A DNA stretch of 7,340 bases from an uncultured Prevotellaceae bacterium. GTDB lineage: Bacteria; Bacteroidota; Bacteroidia; Bacteroidales; Muribaculaceae. Below, piece by piece: positions 1 through 6,773 of this stretch. The DNA lies in assembly GCA_945983195.1 (NCBI GenBank), contig CAMFSS010000099.1, positions 1-7,340 on the forward strand, given 5' to 3'. The position numbers and the translations under genes were made by a program. Under the pieces are notes generated by a model, which saw only the letters and a program-made list of their open reading frames with translations, was not told the DNA's origin and made no database searches. Position 1 is the first letter of the stretch. The number at the start of each line of letters is the position of its first letter.

Positions 1-604
1 GCATAGGTGTAAGCCTGATGCCATCAAGCGATACAAATCCTGCTTCGTTTGGCTCATTTTCTCGTCTTTTCCAAATCAGCACACCTGCCATTGAGAGAAG
101 TGAGAGCACAAACAAGATGCCCGGAATGGTCTGATTGGAGGCAGTAAACACCGATGCCATAGAACAGTCGGCAAACCCTTGTACCTGTACTGCAAGACCA
201 TCGGTGGCATGTTCCGGCACAAGTAAAATAGAATCTGAGGCTATTCTGTTTCCTTTGATTTTTGGTACCGTATTGTGTTTATCAACCAAAGCGAGTGTGA
301 AGTAAGCAGCTTCTTTCAGAGAAGCGTTCTTGAAGTTGAAATCAGAAGCCTGATATATAAGTGGCTTATGAGTAATTTCGTGCATTTGGCGTATGGCGGC
401 TATGGTGTCGGGGCGTGTCCATAGTTCGCTATATTCATTAGCTAACGCTATCATTGCATCATTAAGTTCATCTGCAATGTTTTGTCTTGCTCGCGAATAG
501 GATAAGCAACTTGAAATTATCGATGCAATCATTAAAGCCAACGGCACAAGCATCGCATAACGCAGCGTTGCCCCATTGTCGACTATTTTATTATCTTGCT
601 TCAT
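1..604 (-). CDS. Two-pass membrane protein, probable membrane-anchored winged-helix regulator (N-terminal 201 residues, 3' end outside window)
   Basis: The reading frame is open from an ATG at 604-602 to the window edge. Seen: a short N-terminal segment, a hydrophobic helix at about residues 17-36, a hydrophilic region of about 120 residues (37-160), a second helix at about 161-178, then a basic stop-transfer (WKRR, 178-181) and the start of a tail ending GFVSLDGIRLTPM. This predicts an extracytoplasmic sensor-like domain between two helices with a cytoplasmic C-terminus. From memory, Bacteroidales have proteins with this layout whose tail is an OmpR/PhoB-like winged-helix domain beginning with an LTPMQ-type motif. 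The DNA-binding part is not in the window, so the regulator role is inference. The gene is divergent from the sialidase and shares its control region. No Shine-Dalgarno site precedes the ATG. Base composition is visibly more AT-rich than in the neighbouring genes. Alternatively it could be an unrelated membrane protein. Confidence 0.72.
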   Translation of the reverse strand, partial: MKQDNKIVDNGATLRYAMLVPLALMIASIISSCLSYSRARQNIADELNDAMIALANEYSELWTRPDTIAAIRQMHEITHKPLIYQASDFNFKNASLKEAAYFTLALVDKHNTVPKIKGNRIASDSILLVPEHATDGLAVQVQGFADCSMASVFTASNQTIPGILFVLSLLSMAGVLIWKRRENEPNEAGFVSLDGIRLTPM

Positions 605-625
605 AAGAATGGTAGATTAATAGCA

Positions 626-633
626 CAAAGATA
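626..633 (-). promoter_or_regulatory. Putative -7 promoter box for the divergent membrane regulator gene
   Basis: Read on the minus strand this is TATCTTTG, an exact match to the Bacteroidota sigma-ABfr -7 consensus TAnnTTTG. Transcription would start a few bases downstream, leaving a leader of roughly 15-20 bases before the ATG at 604. I see no good TTTG -33 element at the expected distance, so the call rests on the -7 box and its position alone. Confidence 0.5.
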
Positions 634-667
634 AAGAAAAACTGCGAGAATTTATGTATATTTGTAT

Positions 668-675
668 TATCTTTG
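668..675 (+). promoter_or_regulatory. Putative -7 promoter box for the sialidase gene
   Basis: TATCTTTG followed by CA matches the Bacteroidota -7 consensus TAnnTTTG. A second match, TATATTTG, lies 11 bases upstream at 657-664, so the exact start may differ. No clear TTTG -33 box is present at the usual 19-21 base spacing. Transcription from here would give a leader of about 85 bases before the ATG at 766. Confidence 0.5.
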
Positions 676-707
676 CAACGACAGACGGCAGACAATGCCC
701 GATATCC

Positions 708-725
708 TATTTTTACCAAAAAATA
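708..725 (+). promoter_or_regulatory. AT-only hairpin in the sialidase leader
   Basis: TATTTTT (708-714) and AAAAATA (719-725) are perfect inverted repeats around a 4-base loop, ACCA. The element lies downstream of the predicted promoter. It is a weak all-AU stem with no GC pairs and could be an operator half-site pair, a minor RNA structure, or chance in an AT-rich leader. Confidence 0.3.
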
Positions 726-754
726 ACCATAAAACTAAATAATAACCCTAAAAC
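722..754 (+). repeat. Pair of 14-base direct repeats before the sialidase start
   Basis: AATAACCATAAAAC (722-735) and AATAACCCTAAAAC (741-754) agree at 13 of 14 positions and start 19 bases apart, about two DNA helical turns. A weaker third copy, ACCCGAAAC (756-764), ends one base before the ATG. Winged-helix regulators of the OmpR class bind tandem direct repeats, so these are candidate operator sites for the divergent regulator. This is inference. A-rich leaders are also normal in Bacteroidota, so a fortuitous repeat is possible. Confidence 0.4.
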
Positions 755-765
755 GACCCGAAACA

Positions 766-2148
766 ATGAAACTATTAGCCTCCTTACTTTGCTGCATTGC
801 TGCAATCTGCTCTTCTGCCTCACTACGTGCTCAATCAGTGTTGTTCAGAAGCGACACCGCCAACCATGTGTTCTACCGAATACCAGCCCTGCTGTCACAT
901 GGCAAATCTCTTCTCTTGTTCACCGACGACCGTTCGGGCGTGACCGATGCAACAGCATGGGGCGACATTGGCTCCATTGGCAACATTAGCATTGTGGTCC
1001 GACGCAGCAAGAATTGCGGACGCACATGGCTGCCTGACGTGCATACGGCAATTGAGGGAAAAGGTTGCTCGGGATTCGACACCGGTCATGGCGATGCTGC
1101 CGTGGTGTGCGACCGCGCCTCAGGCCGTATGCTGCTGATGTGTGCCTCAGGCACTGTGAGCTATGGCCGCAGCAGCGTGAGTGTAACCGATGGCGGCAAC
1201 GGCTCATACAGCCTCGACTTGAGCAATGCACAAAAGGTGGGCCGTTACTATAGCTCCGATGGCGGACGCACTTGGAAAGGTGCAGATGTGACACCCGAAA
1301 TATACAGCATATACAACTCGCCCTCAGCCGAAACCGTCGGCACCAACAATGTGCCGGTTACGCGGCTATTCTTTGCGAGTGGACGCATCTGTCAGAGCAG
1401 CGTCATAAAGCATGGCGACTATCACCGCATATATTCGGTATTAACCACCAACCGTGGAAGCCTCGTCGTCTACTCCGACGATTTTGGAGGACGATGGAAT
1501 CCGCTTGGCGGTGCCGATGCGCAACCTGCCCCCAATGGCGACGAAGCCAAGATTGAAGAACTGCCCGACGGCAGTGTGCTGCTGAGTTGCCGTATGATGG
1601 GAGGCCGCTACTTCAATATATTCAGCTACTCCGACACGGCAAGTGCTTCCGGCGAGTGGGCAGAGCCTGTGGCTTCAACATCCTTAGAGGGTGGCACCGC
1701 TACGCAGAACAATGCCTGCAACGGCGAAATTCTAATCGTGCCTGCCCGCGACAGCAAGGGCAATATGGTGTATGTGGCCCTGCAATCCACGCCTTTCGGT
1801 TCATCGGAGCAGCTCCCAACCAATGTTGATCGCCGCTGCAATGTGTCGATATATTGGAAAGTGCTCTCCACGGCTGCCGACTTTGCACGCCCTGCGTGCT
1901 TCACTTCAGGCTGGACTCGCTTTGAAATCACCAACACTCGCTCAGCCTACTCCACAATGGTGGTCGATGCCAATGGCAACATCGCTTTTGCCTACGAGGA
2001 CAATGGTATGGTGATGCGGTTGGGCAGCCAGAATGCCGACATCTACGACATCGTTTTCCGCACGCTCACTCTCAAGGAAATCACCGGAGGCGAATACACC
2101 TACAGCCGTGCCAAAAAACACCGTCAGGCTTTTCTAAAGCGTCGTTAA
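766..2148 (+). CDS. Secreted exo-alpha-sialidase (neuraminidase), GH33 / BNR-repeat type
   Basis: The 460-residue product should release terminal sialic acids from host glycans. Residues 1-22 form a signal peptide with probable SPase I cleavage LRA|QS; the cysteines do not fit a lipobox, so periplasmic or secreted protein is expected. Catalytic features of sialidases appear in order: the YRIP motif with Arg38, the first of the arginine triad; Arg56 and acid/base Asp61; Glu260, which would activate the nucleophile; Arg276; Arg356 or Arg357 as the third triad arginine; and nucleophile Tyr395 in AYSTM. Asp-boxes are SKNCGRTW (81-88, degenerate), SSDGGRTW (163-170, canonical) and SDDFGGRW (237-244, degenerate), fitting a six-bladed propeller. 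There is no extra N-terminal carbohydrate-binding or N-terminal sialidase domain as in larger Bacteroides NanH enzymes. The ATG lies directly ahead of the signal peptide; no Shine-Dalgarno site is seen. Substrate linkage preference cannot be read from the sequence. Confidence 0.9.
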   Translation: MKLLASLLCCIAAICSSASLRAQSVLFRSDTANHVFYRIPALLSHGKSLLLFTDDRSGVTDATAWGDIGSIGNISIVVRRSKNCGRTWLPDVHTAIEGKGCSGFDTGHGDAAVVCDRASGRMLLMCASGTVSYGRSSVSVTDGGNGSYSLDLSNAQKVGRYYSSDGGRTWKGADVTPEIYSIYNSPSAETVGTNNVPVTRLFFASGRICQSSVIKHGDYHRIYSVLTTNRGSLVVYSDDFGGRWNPLGGADAQPAPNGDEAKIEELPDGSVLLSCRMMGGRYFNIFSYSDTASASGEWAEPVASTSLEGGTATQNNACNGEILIVPARDSKGNMVYVALQSTPFGSSEQLPTNVDRRCNVSIYWKVLSTAADFARPACFTSGWTRFEITNTRSAYSTMVVDANGNIAFAYEDNGMVMRLGSQNADIYDIVFRTLTLKEITGGEYTYSRAKKHRQAFLKRR

Positions 2149-2157
2149 GCACGTCCT

Positions 2158-2183
2158 AAACGCGCCACAATCCGCGCGCGTTT
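2158..2183. terminator. Candidate bidirectional terminator between convergent genes
   Basis: AAACGCGC (2158-2165) and GCGCGTTT (2176-2183) form a perfect 8-base-pair stem with a 10-base loop, placed in the 54-base gap between the sialidase stop and the stop of the TolC-like gene. The GC core flanked by A and T on either side would work on both strands. There is no long T-tract beyond the stem, so intrinsic termination strength is uncertain. Confidence 0.5.
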
Positions 2184-2202
2184 CGACTTCATACTGTAAT
2201 AC

Positions 2203-3579
2203 TCAGAGTTTGCCGGCGGCTTTCTGATAGGCAAGATAGGTGAGATAGAGCTGGTAGCGCGAAGAAATCTGGGTCTCGTAGGCCTGCTGCCAGAGCACTT
2301 GAGCTTCAAGGTTGTCGCTCAGCGTCTCAAGCCCGACGCGATACTGGCTGTCGCTCAGACGTCGGTTCTCGTCGGCCTGCGCAAGCGAGCGGTCGGCAAT
2401 TTCGCACTCCATACGCGCCTCATCAAGATTGTTGAGAGCCTGCGCCAGCTCCAGAGTCATCATCTCATTCAAGCTCTGTTGTTCAAGCTGTTGCTGCTGA
2501 AGTGCCGCACGCGCCGAGCGCACCTTGTTGCTCCGTTCACCGAAGTGAAAGAGCGGCACCTGCACATTAAGCAGCACCGAGAAGCCACCGTTGTCGAAGA
2601 GATAGTTGTCGCGCACCTTTACGCCGTGAGTGTAGGCATATCCTGCCTGCACACCCACTTTGGGCAGCAACTCACTGCGGTTGAGCTTCACCTGCTGCTC
2701 GGCTATAGCCACCTTCTTTTCAAGGATTGCATACTCCGGACGGGCAGTTATATCGAGCACACCACTCTCCACCCCTGCCACAAGAGCCGGAAGTGAATCG
2801 GCAACGGTTATCTCGTCGATTAACTGACGACCTATGCAGTGGCATAAGTTCATGCGAGCAAGGCGAATGGCATTTTCAGCCTTGCGAAGCTGCAACTCGC
2901 TCTCATTGAGCTTCACCTGCACCTTCAACACATCATTTTGCGGCTTCAAGCCATGTCGATAGGCACTCTGCACGTTCTTTAGCAGCTCAGTGAGCAGGCT
3001 GTTATACTTCACAGCCACCTTTTGCAATTCCAGTGCCTTAACCATCAGCACATAAGCATTCTCAGTGTTGAGAATCACTTCGCTCGCAGTGAGACGCTCA
3101 TTCTCTACGCTCATCTGCTCGGTTAGACGGGCTATGCGGTTGGCAGCAATGATTTTGCCGCCCTGATAGATGGGCTGCTTCACCTGCACTCCGGCTGAAT
3201 ACACAAAACCTATCTTATAGTCGAAATCCATACCCGGAAATAGCGCGTAGCGTCCGTCGAACTGGGGCTTGCCGTCGGCACCCGGAACAAACGTAGGCAG
3301 ATTGCCGCCGGGAATCGAGAGCACACCGTCGGCAGTGTGATACAGAGCGTTGCCCGACGCACTGAAATCGGGCAGATAGAGAGCCTTGTAGCTCTTGCGC
3401 ATATATTGTGCCGATGCAGTCTGCATCTTCGCTGCTGCAATCTTCTTGTTGTGCTGAAGGGCAAGAGTGCGGCACTGCTCCATGGTGAGCACCTCCTGCG
3501 CCGAAGCTGCGTGCACAGCCACTGCCGCCATGGCAACGAGCACGCACCGCTTTATGTCAATCATTATGTACATAGTCAT
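2203..3579 (-). CDS. TolC-family outer-membrane efflux protein (OEP)
   Basis: The 458-residue product should form the trimeric outer-membrane channel of the tripartite pump encoded just upstream. A signal peptide ends near HAASA|QE (residue 27). The mature part opens with LTMEQCRTLALQHN (31-44), a typical OEP start. Two OEP repeats follow, each with its barrel-strand signature: VKQPIYQGGK (133-142) and LNVQVPLFHFGER (337-349). Long Gln/Glu/Ala-rich helical stretches lie at about 150-245 and 350-440, as in the periplasmic alpha-barrel. A loop at about 83-120, rich in Gly, Pro and Asp, fits an outer-surface loop. The start ATG overlaps the pump's stop as ATGA (3576-3579). Met3 or Met6 are alternative starts that would give a more usual signal-peptide length, but coupling favours Met1. 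No Shine-Dalgarno site is visible. It is the last gene of the operon, followed by the shared terminator candidate. Confidence 0.93.
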   Translation of the reverse strand: MTMYIMIDIKRCVLVAMAAVAVHAASAQEVLTMEQCRTLALQHNKKIAAAKMQTASAQYMRKSYKALYLPDFSASGNALYHTADGVLSIPGGNLPTFVPGADGKPQFDGRYALFPGMDFDYKIGFVYSAGVQVKQPIYQGGKIIAANRIARLTEQMSVENERLTASEVILNTENAYVLMVKALELQKVAVKYNSLLTELLKNVQSAYRHGLKPQNDVLKVQVKLNESELQLRKAENAIRLARMNLCHCIGRQLIDEITVADSLPALVAGVESGVLDITARPEYAILEKKVAIAEQQVKLNRSELLPKVGVQAGYAYTHGVKVRDNYLFDNGGFSVLLNVQVPLFHFGERSNKVRSARAALQQQQLEQQSLNEMMTLELAQALNNLDEARMECEIADRSLAQADENRRLSDSQYRVGLETLSDNLEAQVLWQQAYETQISSRYQLYLTYLAYQKAAGKL

Positions 3580-6500
3580 TTAGTAACTTTAAGTTTGAAA
3601 AAGAGCGCGTAGAGCACCGGAATAAATACGAGAATCATCACCGAGCCAACAAGCAGTCCGCCCATGATAGCCGCTGCCATTGAGCCAAACATGGCATCGG
3701 GCAGCAGCGGAATCATTCCGAGAATGGTGGTGAGCGATGCCATCATCACCGGGCGCAATCGGCTCTTGGAGCTGGCAATCAGTGCCTCCACAGGCTCAAT
3801 GCCCTGCGATATTTCGAGCGATATTTCGTCCATGAGCACAATGCCATTCTTCACAATCATTCCCACAAGACCCAGCGTGCCCACTATTGCTACAAAGTCA
3901 AACGTCTTGCCGGTGATTAGCATCGAGAGCATCACACCGATAATCACTGTGGGTATGCTGCACAAGATTATCGCAGGCTTGCGGTAGTCCTTGAACAACA
4001 GCAGCAATATGGTGACCATCAGAATCACCGCCAACGGCAGATTCATAAACAGATACTTCATCGAGCGGCTGCTCGCCTCCTTTTCGCCCTGCCACACAAG
4101 CGAATAGCCGTGAGGCAGCTTCAACTGCTCAATCTGCGGTGCTATCTGCTGGCGCACGCCCTCAGTTTCAAGCCCCAAGCGCGGCGACGACTGCACGCGC
4201 TGTGCACGCTGGCAGTTGTGGCGCACCACCACAGGATCTTCCCAAGCAATGTCGATATTGCGGCTGAGCTGCTTGAGCGGCGTAGAGCCTATCAGTCCGT
4301 CGATAACCTCATCTTTCGATAGCGTTCCGGCCTTGAGCCGGAGCATCGTTTCACGGCTCATAAGCATATTGAACGACGGCATTTGCGAGAACACCTGCAC
4401 ATTCTCCAGGTTTTCCACCGGCTTGCCCTCACTCTGAACGCACTTCAGATAGATTGTATTGCAGTCGAGTCCTTCATAGAAAGTTCCCACAGGTATGCCC
4501 CCGGCAGCCGACAGCAGCGACATACTCACATCGCTACGGCTGAGTCCGGTCATTCGTGCAGCAGCCTGGTCGTAGTCGACCTTTAGCACAGGCATCTCAG
4601 GGCCCCAATCGCTTGTGATTTGTGTCACGTCGGGGCATTGCTCCATAATGCGGCGTGCCGAGTCGGCAAGAGAGTGCAGCACGGCAGGGTCGGGACCACA
4701 GAACACTGCCTCGATGGGATATTTCTTGAACATCAAGTTATATTTCTTAAGCTTCACATAGGCATCGGGATAGTGTGTTTCTACATAGTGCTGAATCTCA
4801 GCCATATTCTCGTTGAGAGTGCCGGGCGATGTGAAGTCGATAATCAGCTCACCGTAGGCAAGCGACGGATTGGCTATGCTTCGCACCAGGTTGTAGCGTC
4901 CCGGAGTGCCGCCAATCGAGGTTGTGACGTGCGTCACATCACCATAGGTGCGCATCAGGTAGGTGCGTATGCTGTCGAGGTCGGCTTTCACACGGGTGGA
5001 ATTAGTGCCTTCAGGCAACTTGTACTCCATATAGAGCTGGTCGTAGGTCATATCGGGGAAAAATCCGTGACGCACAAACTTATACGACACCCCAGCAAGT
5101 GCAAGCAGCGCAACGACAACGCACACCACCGATATGCGGTGGCGCAAGCCAAAGCGCAGCACACCCTCAAGCCTGTGATAGAAGGGAGAGTCGAATACGT
5201 CTTTCTCCGCCATGACGTCAGTTGTCGACGGCTCATTTTCGTTGCCGTCGGTATTAGGCTGTTCTGCCGGTACTACGGCGGCGGTTTTCGGGAATTTAAG
5301 GTAGCGGCTGCCCATAAGCGGCACATGCACAAGCGCCAGCACCCAGCTAAGCATGAGCGACACTGCAAGCACTATGAAGAGGTCGCGCACATACACTCCG
5401 GCAGTGTCGGGCGAGAGGAAAATTGGGAAGAATGCCAGAATTGCAATCAGCGTTGCGCCAAGCAGCGGCATTGCCGTCTGCCGCCCTATAGATGTGAGCG
5501 CCTCCATGCGCGGCTTTCCGCTGCGTATGCCCACAAGTATGCCGTCGATAATCACTATGGCATTGTCCACAAGCATTCCCATCGCAAGAATCAGCGCACC
5601 GAGCGACACACGCTGCATAGTGCCATCGAGTCCGGCAAGGAACGTGAGCGAGCCGAGCACAATCAGCACCAGACTGATTCCGATGATGATGCCGCTGCGT
5701 ATGCCCATGAATATCATCAGCACCACAATCACTATGGCAACCGACTCAATCAAGTTGAGCACAAACGTGCCCAGAGATGCTCCCACGCGCTCAGGCTGGA
5801 AGAACACCTTGTGGCACTCCACTCCGGCAGGGAAGCGCGTGTCGCGCAGGTGGTCGATGCACTGCTCCACACTGTCGCCCACCTTGAGTATGTCGGTGCC
5901 CGACGATGCAGCTATGAGTATGCCCAAAGCCTTCTCGCCGTCGTAGAAGAGTTCGTTGCGTACAGGTTCGGCGTAGCTCTCCTCCACAGTGGCAATGTCG
6001 CACAGGCGCAGGCGGTCGTCGTCGTGACCCTGTATTATCATCTGCGATATTTGCTCCACGTTGGTGAACTTGTCGCCCACGGTGACGCGTATGCGGTTCT
6101 GTCCGTTGTCGAAATATCCTGCATAGTTGGTGCCAATCTGCCCGCTCAGCGTGGCAAGCACCTCGATTGGCTTCACGCCGAGGTTTGCCATCTTGTCCTG
6201 GAGCATAGTGATATTGATGCACTCTGGGCGCGTGCCGTAGATGTCGGTGCGCTCCACGCCGTCGAGTGCGTTCACCTCGCGCTTCACCATCTCGGCATAT
6301 TTGCTCATTTCGCGGTCGCTCAGTCCGTCGGAAGTGAGGGCATAGAAAATGCCGTAGACGTTGCCGAAATCGTCCTTCACCATTGGTACGGAAGCGCCCT
6401 TTGGCAGCGACGGCTGCACATTCGTCACCTTGCGGCGCAGCATGTCCCAGTGCTGCTCCACCTCATCGTCGCTCACGGTGCTTTTCAGCTCCACCTGAAT

Positions 6501-6773
6501 GAGCGACATGTCGTTGTAGCTCCAACTGTCGATTGCATCTACATCGCTCATGGTGCGTATGCTCTTCTCAAGCGGGTCGGTCACTTCCATCTCCACCTGA
6601 TGGGCGGATGCACCGGGATAAGTGGTGACGATCATCGCCAGCTTCACCTTAATTTCGGGGTCCTCAAGCTTGCTCATGGTGTAGCAGGAGTAGATTCCAC
6701 CCACCACAAGAATGGCAATCAGGAAGTTGATCAGCTTCTTGTTGCCAAAAGCCCATTTGCCAAAGTCAATCAT
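3576..6773 (-). CDS. RND-family inner-membrane efflux pump (AcrB-like, HAE-type permease)
   Basis: The 1065-residue protein is the proton-driven pump subunit. Twelve membrane helices fit the RND plan: helix 1 at about 13-31, helices 2-6 at about 335-485, helix 7 at about 544-566 and helices 8-12 at about 907-1058, with two large periplasmic loops at about 32-334 and 567-906. Proton-relay residues are seen: Asp403 in GMLVDNAIVIID (helix 4, equivalent to AcrB Asp407) and Lys975 in GMIVKNGIVLMDE (helix 10, equivalent to AcrB Lys940). AcrB Asp408 is Asn404 here, as in many RND pumps outside the AcrB group. RLRPVMMAS (1005-1013) is another family motif. A hydrophilic linker (about 495-528) joins the two halves on the cytoplasmic side. 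The length is normal and no frame damage is seen. Lack of a metal-pump signature favours organic substrates, but the substrate is unknown. The ATG overlaps the stop of the fusion-protein gene. Confidence 0.95.
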   Translation of the reverse strand: MIDFGKWAFGNKKLINFLIAILVVGGIYSCYTMSKLEDPEIKVKLAMIVTTYPGASAHQVEMEVTDPLEKSIRTMSDVDAIDSWSYNDMSLIQVELKSTVSDDEVEQHWDMLRRKVTNVQPSLPKGASVPMVKDDFGNVYGIFYALTSDGLSDREMSKYAEMVKREVNALDGVERTDIYGTRPECINITMLQDKMANLGVKPIEVLATLSGQIGTNYAGYFDNGQNRIRVTVGDKFTNVEQISQMIIQGHDDDRLRLCDIATVEESYAEPVRNELFYDGEKALGILIAASSGTDILKVGDSVEQCIDHLRDTRFPAGVECHKVFFQPERVGASLGTFVLNLIESVAIVIVVLMIFMGIRSGIIIGISLVLIVLGSLTFLAGLDGTMQRVSLGALILAMGMLVDNAIVIIDGILVGIRSGKPRMEALTSIGRQTAMPLLGATLIAILAFFPIFLSPDTAGVYVRDLFIVLAVSLMLSWVLALVHVPLMGSRYLKFPKTAAVVPAEQPNTDGNENEPSTTDVMAEKDVFDSPFYHRLEGVLRFGLRHRISVVCVVVALLALAGVSYKFVRHGFFPDMTYDQLYMEYKLPEGTNSTRVKADLDSIRTYLMRTYGDVTHVTTSIGGTPGRYNLVRSIANPSLAYGELIIDFTSPGTLNENMAEIQHYVETHYPDAYVKLKKYNLMFKKYPIEAVFCGPDPAVLHSLADSARRIMEQCPDVTQITSDWGPEMPVLKVDYDQAAARMTGLSRSDVSMSLLSAAGGIPVGTFYEGLDCNTIYLKCVQSEGKPVENLENVQVFSQMPSFNMLMSRETMLRLKAGTLSKDEVIDGLIGSTPLKQLSRNIDIAWEDPVVVRHNCQRAQRVQSSPRLGLETEGVRQQIAPQIEQLKLPHGYSLVWQGEKEASSRSMKYLFMNLPLAVILMVTILLLLFKDYRKPAIILCSIPTVIIGVMLSMLITGKTFDFVAIVGTLGLVGMIVKNGIVLMDEISLEISQGIEPVEALIASSKSRLRPVMMASLTTILGMIPLLPDAMFGSMAAAIMGGLLVGSVMILVFIPVLYALFFKLKVTK

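Noticed and set aside
766..840. Sialidase as a lipoprotein, from its Cys-rich signal segment
   Set aside because: None of Cys9, Cys10 or Cys15 is preceded by a proper lipobox; LRA|QS is a good ordinary signal-peptidase site.
654..989. A 111-codon plus-strand open frame spanning the divergent promoter and the sialidase start
   Set aside because: It would start upstream of the predicted transcription start and then overlap the sialidase signal peptide and catalytic domain in another frame; the sialidase frame is clearly real.
2299..2796. A 165-codon plus-strand open frame antisense to the TolC-like gene
   Set aside because: It mirrors the Gln/Leu-rich helices of the channel protein, with no ribosome site, promoter or family resemblance.
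5353..5946. A 197-codon plus-strand open frame inside the pump gene
   Set aside because: It has a low-complexity Ser/Met/Ile/Pro composition, no recognisable motif, and lies wholly antisense to conserved pump helices.
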